This document shows positions 12,101 to 24,100 of a DNA stretch of 64,000 nt, one piece after another. This DNA comes from Patiria pectinifera (taxonomy: Eukaryota; Echinodermata; Asteroidea; Valvatida; Asterinidae). The position numbers were made by a program, and so were the translations under genes. The notes below the pieces were generated by a model. It searched no databases, was not told the origin of the DNA, and saw only the letters and a program-made list of their open reading frames with translations. The stretch is from positions 8,364,932 through 8,428,931 of the forward strand of contig CM057138.1 in NCBI GenBank assembly GCA_029964075.1. The letters run 5' to 3'. Position 1 is the stretch's first letter, and each line of letters starts with the position of its first letter.

Positions 12101-15100
12101 GGTGATTATCTTCGGATGGAAATTTCTCCTAAAAATCATCAGTTGATCCCCCCCCCGTAAATTGAAAAGAAAATGAAAGATGATGAAACAAGCTTTAATT
12201 TGATGTGTGTCTCGAACACCTTTGAGAGTTGAGAGTATTTTTCCCGAATTTCTGAGGTGGGAGCATTTATCATTGGGGTCAATGGAATTTTATTTACTGG
12301 TCTACAACCTGTAATTTCAAAATGGCGTCGTCCATCGTTCATTGTCAAAATATTCCGCGACAGTGGTTTTTCAGGGAGGCTTGACCTTGGGGGTGGGCAG
12401 TGTTTCAAAGGGGTTTCCAATGGCGGTTCCGCAGAAAATGCGCCCAAATCTGCAGGGGGCCGATAGACCGTCATCCGATTACAGAAATTTCGAGTGAAAA
12501 TGGGGGGGATTTGGGGCTGGAAAGGAGCTGGAATTCAATTTACTCCCGTTGGGGGCGCCCTACAGCAAGGAAGCCGCAACCAGAGGTGTTGTTTTCAGGC
12601 CAGATATCGAACTGAGAGATGTTTTTCTCCCAATGTTTGAATGAAATATGAGTTATACTTCCTTCTTCATGCCGTACAACTTGTGTTGGGGAATTTTTCA
12701 AAACCTCGCTTCTTTAAAGGTTGCAGACTCGGACCAGTTAATCAGTCCGAAATTGCCTACGCCGTCCAAATCACGATTTGCATGCCCTCAACATCTTCAG
12801 TTTTGAGCATACTGCATACTGGAGTTATTATTAAGCATTGGCTTATCAGGAATACACACAATGTTTGCACATTACAATCAATTCCCGAGTTAATGTGCGA
12901 ATGATGAGCCATATCAGGAGTTTTCAAAACTGACATAATGTTGATTCTTTGGTTTCTGTTTCAACATGGGATTATGTAAACAATTAAAGGAACTAGGCCT
13001 ATATACTTCCGCTTCCGTCTACGCACTCTGTTTACCTACGTCAGCATATACTGGTGTAATACACTGACATGTGCCAAGACTTCAAAAAGGACGATCGTAA
13101 CCTCCTCCGTCACAATTTACCTTTTGTAGTTGCATTCGCTATGTTACCAAAACTTGGCGCAGTTGTGTTCCTTGCTTCCTGTGTGGTGCTGGTACATTGC
13201 ACTCAAGAAGCGTGTGAGATATGTGAATGTAGCCGGTATGGTCCACGTATAGTCAATTGCACCGGGAGAGGTCTCACGGAGCTTCCACCAGGGATACCCA
13301 ATGACACCCGACTCTTGTAAGTATTGTATGAAGTAACTTTGTTTAACCAACAATATGGTGCAATATGTTACACTATATACCAGCGTGACTTCAATAATGC
13401 ATAATGCTTAGGTAATTATCAGTAAGTCATGGAGAAAATCATCTTCAATATCATTTGTAGGCCTTTAACATGTAAAAAGGACTGCTACAGATACTCTTTC
13501 CTACCAAGAACAACAGCTAAGTGGAACTTTCTTCCTACAGAAGTCAGGGCAGCTACTTCAGTGAAGTCCTTTAAGTCAAGGCTCCATGAGACGCAGTTGT
13601 CTTCAGCACTAAGGGGGCCTACTAATACAATTGTATAGAGATGCTGCTAGCCACCACGCGCCTGCACCGTATATCTCATAGTGGAGTTTGCTTGCAGTAC
13701 GCTACAGATACAGATACAGAAGTGGGGTATCTTGGGGAGGGAATGGAGGGCCGAAGGCCATACCCCCTGATTCCCGCCAAACAAATGTCATTTTCTTTTC
13801 AATGTATGGTTTACTTGTTTCCTTTAAATATCGTTTTAACATCGTTTAAACATCGGTTTAACACTTGTATCAGACAAAGTCAACAAACATTGTTGGGTTT
13901 AATTGTGAATTAGTAATTTTCAGTTTGCGCCATAATAATGCTGCACATTTCCTCAATGCTAACAACGCCAGTCTCCACCTGAGACGAATTTGCTTAAAAT
14001 ATGACGAATAAGAATGTATCATTCTTAATTATAGTGAAATATTTGCGCAATTCTGACTTTAAAATTAACAATTTGTCGAGATAAGTTTATAGAAGGAAAT
14101 TAAAATGGGTCTATTTATTTCAATCGAATGTGTCTGAAAAATAAAGTGTTCAAGTAACCGGTATAACCTAGTGCATACAGTTATACCAGGAGAGGAGTGA
14201 AGACGATTTTATTAAATCGATGCTATATATGATTCGTGACGTATGCGTCAACTTTAATGTCAAATCACCCCCTTCGCACTTTTCGAATTTGCCCCTCCAA
14301 AAATGTTGGTTTTGGTTCGCCTCTTGGGCTTGTTTCAAATCGAAAAGGGATAATTCAAGCAACCGCTAACCGAACGGCAATAAATACAAAAACCTGCAAG
14401 CGTGAAATTGTTATATCACAAGTATTTTGTGTAATCTCAATAATGTATCATAAACTTCCGATGATGGCGACATGAACACTGGAATTTAGCTTGCACAAAA
14501 ACAACTGAGGGATTGGAGGTAATAATGAAGTAGTTGGCAGCGCTCTTAAATTACTGGCAGGTGGAAATTGACAGTTCGCGTTAAGTTGCTGATATAGTGA
14601 AATTGCAGAATTCACTCGAAAAATGCCAATCATTACTATTGAAAAGAGGCATGAGGGATAAAAACCGTTTGAGTGATTTTGGCAAAAGATCACTTCATTG
14701 TCAAGCCAGTTTGAAGCACCGCTGTGTTTCATTGGTGGTTCATCATCCTACATTTTAAAATAGCTACAAAGTCTTCCATTCAGCAGATAAAATATGAACT
14801 ACCCAAGAAATATTTTGTGATGGGGTTCTCGAAATAAACAGTTGATTTCCTCTGACTCACAAAGTGTGTTTCATTTACCCGCACTGTCCAACAGCAAACA
14901 CTCTTCTCTTTCTCTTTTCATATTACTTTCATTTTGTGGCGGCAGGATTTAAATATCGGTTCGTATCGTTATTTGCCGATATGAAACGAAATTACAACGA
15001 GGAAAAAAGCGTGCCCCAAATTAGTCAACCTAGAAATATCACGTGTTTTGCAAGTTCTGAAAGTGTAAGTCAAGATAAGAAAAAGAAAACAAAGCAAACA

Positions 15101-18100
15101 GGAAAGAGTGCAGTTGAAGCATTGAAGATTTCATCCTACATCTAAAATATTACTGAATATCTTTGTCATCTTCTCTTTTTTAAGATGATCCTTGCAGGTT
15201 TGACTGATTTCAATCAGTGATTTAAATAGCGATTGCAATCAAATGATAAAAAAAAAAATTGATTTACAGATCATTTCAAAGTGTAAGATGTTGTTAACAC
15301 ATTCAAACACTCCTACTTCATCGACAGACTCAATTTTCAAGTAGGTTTGTATAATTGCTAAAAATCAGTGTTTTGATTAAAGTCACGTAATGGTCTCCCC
15401 TTGTTTGACGGACCAACAATCAACACAAATTTCTATAAGTTATACAAAGATCATTGCCGACGTTTTGAAATTAGAAGGATTTTTTTTAATGAAGTACTTG
15501 TACATGCCCAGGGAGAACTGTTCTCATAATTTTTGGGTATACAAATGTGTCTTAACCAACGCATTTTTCATTCATATTCACTCACAACCTATGTCGATCA
15601 CATGCATCAATCAAGCCATGCACCTTTAAAGTGTCTTCAGTATTTATGCACTCTTTGAGATTGACTGTATGTAGATAAAATTAAGTGATTTTTTTAATCA
15701 CTGATTCAATACAATTTTTGTCAAAGGCATTTTATCAATTTTACATGGGAGTTTTTGTCTGGAAATTTCTGAATACTGAAATGAGTTTTGTTGATCATGG
15801 GTATTATAGGAACCTGAACATTCCGTGTTGATGGGTGAAAGGGTGTATGGGAAGATGTAGACTCATTTTGAAACAAATTCATATTTTGAAAATATCAAAA
15901 CAAAAATCCGATTTAATTAAATAAATCCGATTCAAATAAAAACAAATCCGATTATTTTGATTTAAAAAATAAAAAAAAAATATGAAAAAACCGCCAACCT
16001 TGGGTCCTTGGTACAGTACCGAAAAAAGGTTTTGTTTTATTGTACGAAATTTTTTTTATGTATGTATTTTGCTTGAACAGGAGTCTGGACGGGAATTTCA
16101 TCAGGTCTATTCCTTACGGCAGTCTCTTGGATCTGAGGTCGCTGGTTGTCCTGTAAGTTATAGTTCTAAGCTTTTGGAGACTTCAACGGTGCAGTAGGTT
16201 CTGTTGTCGTCGAGCCCATCACAAGTCCTCACAATTTCTCACAAGTCTATCACAGGTCCACAGATAATGTCCAGTTAGTGGCAATTTAATAAAACGAACT
16301 GCGTCAAAAGCATCATTTTTTTGTCATTGTACATCACTGATACTTGGGACAGGATTTTTGAGATGACTTATGATTTGCTAGTGATGGACTTCGGATGGAC
16401 TCGACAATGACTACTGCTTTGCTGCGTTGATTAGCGTAACATGCAATGCAGGTGTGACTTTGCGTTCGGTGCATGGAGGTGGCTTCCGTTGCGTGTATAG
16501 ACACGCAAAGGAAGTCCTGTGTTTCTCATTTTCACACGTCAGAGGAACATGACAACATCTGTCTTTTCCCAAACAAAACACTTTCGCATTCTAACACGAA
16601 TTAAAATGTTATATGTGATCTTCGGCTCAAACATCTATATGCCGGCCAATATACAAAGCAACTGCCCTATCTGAACAAGTTGCACTAGTAGCATAGTCTG
16701 AACTAGTTGCTAAACGTGATAGAAATGACAGCGTGCTCGGATTGATCTTTACTGACAAACCACTGCTTCCTGAGGAAAAACATCTACAGTTATAGTATTT
16801 ATTGTCTGTGTTTTAGGAAACACAACGGTCTTAACAGGGTAAAATGCTGTAAGTTGGTTATTTTAAAAGGAAAGGTCAATTCTGAATTCTGAATTTCAAT
16901 GAGACACTAAAGAAATATAATCGTCCTCGCTAAGTTATCACTTGTTCAATTTAGCTTTTAAATATGGAGCGGAACATTAGCTCGGAAGCTGGTATCGTTT
17001 GGTGGTGAAGGACAAACTAATTTGCTTATTGTAGCTGCGTGCGGTTGCCGTTCACGCATCCTTAAGGGCGCAGACCAGTAAATCGGTCCAAATTTGCCGA
17101 CGCCGGCCAAATCACGATTTGCATGCCCCCAATTCTCTCGTGTTAGAGCATTTTGAGGGCCGTGAACCTGAGGATTTGTAAAAACAATATGATGGAAGCC
17201 GTGCAGAGGACTGTAACCTCGTATAATGTGTGAAATTTGGATGAATTTAGGCCCCAAAATTGATCTATTTTGCACTGGAGCGTAGGCGTACATTTTCAAA
17301 ATGACGATGGGCTTCAGGAATGCTTTAAGGGGTGATCATCTTTGGATGCAATTTTCTCCCCAAGTCAAACATAGTAGAACAAAAGTTGAACACAAAGTGA
17401 AAGATGATGAAATAAGCTTGCTTAATGTGGTCTGGGGTGAAATGTAAAATTTTGCTTCTTTAAAGGGTGCAGACTAGTAAATCGGTCCAAAATTGCCGAC
17501 GCCGGCCAAATCACGATTTGCATGCCCTCGAATTCGCCCGTGTTAGAGCATTTGGAGCAGGCGCGGTTCTAGAACAAATATTTTGGGGGGCTAGCACGGT
17601 GGATCCAGAATTTTTTTCAGGGAGGCGTGCTGAAATGTAGACCGGTTATTTTTCCTGACACTTAGGCCTCCGAAAATCAATAGGTGGGGTGGGGTGGGTG
17701 GGTGGGGGGGCTCATACCATACTTTCAATGGGGAGCGCCAATAAAATCCTAAAATCATTCACACTATATTAACTAATGCACCCTTGTCACGGCTATTTCT
17801 TCTTTAGGGGGAGACTGTTCGCATGTACATCACAATCCTTCTTTTTGCTAATGCAATTTTACGGAATTTATTTTTTTGGGGGGGGGGGCTAGACAAAATT
17901 GGGGGGGGGGGGCTACAGCCCCCCTAGCCCCCCGTAGAACCGCGCCTGATTTGGAGGGCCGTGAACTTGAGCATATGTAAAAAAAAAAGACGGTTGGAAG
18001 CCGTGCAGAGGACTTAGAGCACGTATATGAGTGGAATTTGGATGAATTTAGGCCGTAAATTGATCTATTTTGCAATGGAGCGTAGGCGTCCATTTTCAAA

Positions 18101-21100
18101 ATGGCGATAGGCTTCGGGACTGCTTTTAGGAGTGATTATCTTTGAATGGCATTTTCTCCTAAAAGTCATCGAATAGTAGAACAAATATTAAACAGAAAGT
18201 GAAAGAAGATGAAATAAAATTTAAGTTGATATGTATCTCGCACTCCTCAGAGAGTTGTGAGTATTTTCAATAATTTAGGGAGGTGCGCGTAATTACCACC
18301 AAGGCCTATGGCAGTGTAGTTACTGGTCTGCACCAGAGCGCGGCCAGTGTTTGCCAGCGGCCAGATATACCATCACGCACTCTCGACAAACGTCTTGACC
18401 AAGGCTATGTCCTGATGGGGTTAAGGTTTTTTTTAAGTGTTTACCGTCAGAAAATGGCAAAGAAAGATTGGCGATATTTGCAAGCAAGATTAGAGTAATG
18501 ATTTATTGAATGTTGTTTGGTCGTGAGCCAATCCGTAGAATATTTCTACCGTAGGCCTAGTTCAGAGATGTTTCGGGTGGGGTGGGCCTTATGGGGTGGG
18601 GAGGGAGTGGAGAGATAAAAACAGAGCCATTCCTTATTTTTTCAGTTAAATGTGATATTTAGTCAGTTTTGTCTAGATAATCACTTTGGAGAGGATTTTG
18701 CATAAGACTCGTCACTTATTCGGCCAAGAATGTGTCAATGGTTGCGCCTAGGATGTAACAACTAATCAATTATTCGGGATTGGTCGACCCCCCGAAGCCA
18801 CGTACACTCTTGAGTACATGCAATGTCGCACACTAGAGTTTGTTTATCGATGTCAATTTAGCAAGCGCAGGCAAGTGCAGGACTGCGAAGCAGAATAAGG
18901 GAAAAATGATTGGAATACATATTTTGAGAACCGGAAAGTATTGTTTATAGGCCCAGTCCTACTCGAATGTGTTTTATCTTTAACGATTTTTTTCGTAATC
19001 AGAATGCACTTGAATTTTTTTTGGGGAAAAAATAGAGCGTTGATTTTTTACAAACCGATTGAATTTCCAAAACTAGATGGTATATTTAACGCGAACGATA
19101 TTCGTTCCATACCTCCTTTGGGCATCAATGATGTTTTCTTGCTACAGGGAAGTAGTCGACATTGAGCTAATATTGGGGATAAACATGTGGAAAACTTATT
19201 TTTTTTCGCCTCAATAATAAACAGGAAGTTTTGTTGTGTTATTCATTTCTAGAGGTTTCGATGGTGACTAAGGTTAAGTAAATTTGAAATGAGCAGTGTA
19301 GGTCTCGTAAGGTGTGCTATATAGTAGGGTCCAAAACATAAGTTCCGTGACCATTCTCTGGCTAGGATGGTTTGACGATGGATTTGACTTCTATGGACCA
19401 TTTATAAAGAAATTAGCCCCCCGGTCCCTCCCAAAAATCCCGGCATTTTTCGCTAGGGGGCCAAATCCAAGATGGCCGCCGGCGCCATCTTGAAAAATTA
19501 ACTTTTGAACCAGAGCACCCAGAATCATGAATGAAGACACTTTTTCAGGTAAGTTGACCATGAGGATTCCGATTCCGACATCAGTTTGACGCTATGTCAT
19601 CACTTTGACCCAGAAATCCAAGATAACCCCCATTTGATAGAGCAAAAACATAACTTTTGAACGGGAGCACCTAGGATCATGAATGAACACATTATTTTGG
19701 CAAAATGGTTGCGCTGATGCAATTTAAGAAGGTCCTGGACCCATCCAACATAAGATGCAAGTTCCTAATGGGATCGAGGGCCATATCGGCTGGATTTTGT
19801 ATAAACTTGTATAGCACAACGACGTTCTGAGTTGTTTTAACAAAGCACACTTCCTTTTTTAGGTTGTGTCCCTAATGAGGCTACGGGAATCATCATAATC
19901 ATCATCATCATCATAATCACTACATATATGTTGGCACCAAATTATTCTTTTGTTTATATATTTTATATCACAAAACACTTCCGATACTTCTTACTGATGC
20001 TGTGGTTTCGGTGGTTTGAGATGAATTGGGAACATGCATGTATCTTACGACAATGTCCATCGTTCCATGTGTCCTCCAGTGTGGTAGGCTTTGCGACAAG
20101 GCCACCGATTCTATGACCTCAAATGAGAGGTTGGACAATCCCAAGAAAAAGGCCCTGTAATGGAGCGGTCTGGACAAGTTTGGAGATGTCCACACAACTG
20201 ACAATTCGGATAAAAGCCCTGTCGGACAATATATGTGTCCGTGATGCATGTAGCTTGACCTTATGAAATACCAAGAAACTTGAACAGGCCAACAAAAGAC
20301 AAGAAAAACAAGAGGTTGATGAATGCCAATCTCAGTCTTTGTCTATGTCTGTTGTCTAGTTCTGTTGCCCAGCTGCGGCTTCAGCTGCCAAGGAGCTGCA
20401 ATCGAGTTTGGGGGCAATACATCATAAAACAAAGTGCTAATGGTGCTGTAAGACAGATTCAGCAAAGCACCAAGAATCAAAGCCAATCCTGATTTCGTAC
20501 GATCACGCCAGCTTTCAAGAGACAGAGTGGCCTTGGAAGATCAGAGCCTGCAAGACAGAATCAATTGTTTGATCGATCCTGCAGCTGATCAGCCCTACGT
20601 GCTTGAAATCAGATATCACCTCAAATGTCGTTTGAAATAATGCATAGCTATCAGAAAATAAGTGAAGATGACAAACTCCCACGCATGCTCAATGTAACTC
20701 TCCATAAGGTTCAGACCATCTTCTTTGGTTATATAAGAACAGTAACCCTAACCCTAAACCTAATCCCAACATCCAGGGTCAAGTCATCCTATATAAAAGA
20801 TATCCTAACCCAGGAGTTTGAGGGCAAGATTGGCTTCCGCTCCAACCCTCAGAGGAACCAGAGTGATCTAATCCTTGACACGTCTGGAGGGGGGGGGGGG
20901 GTCTTGTAGAGGCAGCTCTGTCCTCTATCGGTGTCAGCATAGTAGTAAACAATTGTTGCGCAATGTGGCTGAGCGGCTCAAAGATGTCATCAGTTCAATC
21001 CAACTCGTCCCAGAGCTAGAAAAGGGGGAGCAACTCTCGCTTCTCATGGTGCAGCAGGTATCTGCTTTGCGTGGTAAGAGGGGGTAGATCTGTCAACAGG

Positions 21101-24100
21101 CACACTCTCTCTCGCCTCTCTCATCACACAGTACGTCATAAAGCGACCAACCACATCCGCCATCAATGCCACCGTCACCCCTCGCGGGATGACTTACAAG
21201 ACGTCTGAACCATGCATGACCTGGAGCGGTGCTTGGTCTGTCCCAAGGAAATCGCTGATGAAGAACCAATCATCAGTGACATTGACACTGATGACTTTCT
21301 CAACAACAACTTTATAGGAGGAGGAAACGCACCGCTGTAACTTGATGTCTCTGCAGCGTCTAGAACCTCTTGTACATGAGAAAAAGGCAAATATCCAGGA
21401 TGAGCTAATGTGCATCAAAGACGCAAAGACTGTCTCACAAATACTGGCTGATGAGGAGGCTGAGATGAAAGCAGGTACGTCATAAAGGACAACACGGCGC
21501 TGTGAGCCGCCCATCCACCCTAATTCTGCAACGTACAGAGCTATGCGCTTATATATAGTGCCGATGATTAAGACAGCTTGTCTTTGACATGATTCACAAC
21601 TGACTTGTTGGGCAGTCACTGTAAGCCTTGCGCTTCCCCTGCTCCATATTCAAGCCATCATGACACTGAATAGTTTGCTCGGCTGCATCAGGTTGCCATT
21701 CACTGATGCTTGGTTCTCCTTCAGCGATCTCCTCAGGAGAGACCGAGCACCGCTCCAGGTCTTTTAGGATAGCTGATCCCCATGCCCAGCTTGTAGTAAG
21801 AGTCAATAAGCTCCTTGCTGTAAGTCATCCCGAGAAGGGTGACGGTGGCATTTCTGGCAGATGTGGTTGGTAGCTTTATGACATACTGTGTGATGAGAGA
21901 GGTGAGAGGGGGAGTGCTCGGGGACAGATCTACCCCCTCTTCCCACGCAAAGCAGATTGCAAGCAGAACTCATTCTCCTCGTGCTCTAGCTCCTTGACCC
22001 TCGGTGCCTACGGAACGAGTTTGATTATTCATTCCTAAGCCAATCAGCCACATTGTGCACCAGTTGCTATCCGCTATGCTTACACCGATGGAGGACAGTG
22101 CTGCTTCGACATAAGAACCACCCTCCCCCCACAGACGCGTCACAGTCTAGGTCGCTCTGTCTCCTTCGAGGATGGGAGTGGAAGGCAATCTTGCCCTTGC
22201 ATGAATAGGGTGACTTGACCCTAGATGTTGGGAAGCCATACACACAGAGAAGGTTTATCCTGTCATCTCTGAGGAGGCTCTAAAGTGCCCTTAGCTTATG
22301 TTCCTCAAAGATAACTGTTCTGATGTGGTCAAAGAAGATCGTTTGATCCTCACGGAGAAAGGCATAGTGAATTCGTGAGAATTTGTCATCTTCACTTATT
22401 TTCTGATAGCTACGCACATAATTTCAAATGAAATTTGAGAGTGATATCTGATCTCAAGCGCATAGGGGTGATCATAATGCAGGATCGATCAGACAGTCGA
22501 TTTTGTCTTGCAGGCTCTGATCTTCCATGGTTAATGTGTGTCTCTGGAAATCTGGCCATGCGTGATCATACAAAATCAGGATTGGCTTTGATTCTGGGTG
22601 CTTTGCTTAATTCATGTTACAGCTCCATTTTGTTTTATGATGCAATTGCCCCCAGACTCGATTGCAGCTCCTTGGCAGCTGAAGCCGCAGCTGGGCAACA
22701 GAACTAGACAGCAGACATAGACAAAGACTGAGATTGGCATTCGTCAACCTCTCTTTTTCTTTTTTTGTAGGTCTTTTTCAAGTTTCTTGTCTAGTTTCTT
22801 GGTGTTTCAAAAGGTCAACCTAAATGTATCACAGACACACTGTCCGACAGGACATTTATTGCAAATGACAGTTTTGTGAACATCTAAAAACTTGTTCTGA
22901 CCGCTCCATTACAGGGCCGTTTTCTTGATTTTCCCACATCTCAATTGAGGTAATGGGATCAGTGGCCTTGTCGCAAAGCCTACCACACCGGAGGACACAT
23001 GGAACAGTGGACATTGTCGTTAGCTATGTTCTCAATTCACATCACCAACCAGGGAAACCACAGCATCATTACAGTGCGCGTACCAATCCGAGGAAACAAT
23101 AACAGTAAGAAGTAGCAGAAGTGTTTGCGATATAAAATATAGAAAAAGCGAATATTTTGATGCCAACATAATATGCAGTGTGATGATTATGATGATTGCC
23201 GTAGTCAGTGTGCTTTGTTAAAACAAGAAAGAACTTCATTGTGCTAATCATTTTTAAAACCAGCCGATATGGCCCTCGATCCCATTCGGACCTCACTCCT
23301 TAAGAACCATTGACCAACATGTCTGGCTGCGGGTTCTCGCTCCATTTATGTTGGATGGGTCCAGGACCTTCTTAAATTGCATCAGCGCAACCATTTTGCC
23401 AAAATAATATGTTCATTCATGATTCTAGGTGCTCCCGTTTGAAATTTATGTTTTTGCTCTATCGAATGGGGGTCATCTTGGATTTCTGGGTCAAAATGAC
23501 GTCAGAGCGTCAAACTGATGTCGGAATCGGAATCCTCATGGTCAACTTACCTGGAAAAGTGTCTTCATTCATGATTCTGGGTGCTCTGGTTCAAAAGTTA
23601 ATTTTTCAAGATGGCGCCGGCGGCCATCTTGGATTTGGCCCCCTAACGAAAAATGCCGGGATTTTTGGGAGGGACCGGGGGGCTAATTTCTTTATAAATG
23701 GTCCATAGAAGTCAAATCCATCGTCAAACCATCCTAGCCAGAGAATGGTCACGGAACTTATGTTTTGGACCCAACTAATATTATGGTTTTCTATAGACGC
23801 CAAATCTGCGTCGCGTCGTGCTTTCACGTCGTGCCGTCGCGTCGTACCGTCGCGTCGTGCCGTCGTCCGTCGCGTCATACCGTCGCGTCGTGCCGTCGTC
23901 CGTCGCGTCGTGCCGTCGTGTCGTGGCGTCGCGTCGTGACGTCGCCCGTCGCGTCGTGCCGTCGCCTCTTAAATTACCGTTTCTAAGCACGTACACTGCA
24001 TGAGGAAGCGACGCACCTTCACACGTCGCGTCGTGCCGTCGTGCGTCGCGTCGTGCCGTCGTCCGTCGCGTCGTGCCGTCGCTCGTCGCGTCGTGCCGTC

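Larger units (their letters stand above)
11494..16068 (+). repeat. Tandem segmental duplication, unit 2
   Basis: Second copy, carrying first exon copy B (13069-13316). Extra sequence relative to unit 1 lies at about 11714-12050 (most of a MITE) and about 14202-14568. Elsewhere the copies differ by scattered substitutions and small indels. Its end sits about 13 bp upstream of exon 2. Confidence 0.9.

Noticed and set aside
20743-20767. Chromosome end or telomere
   Set aside because: Only about four imperfect units in the middle of a transposon arm.
21194-21619. 141-codon minus-strand frame at the palindrome centre
   Set aside because: No recognisable domain; it is antisense to the peptide-like stretches that both arms share.
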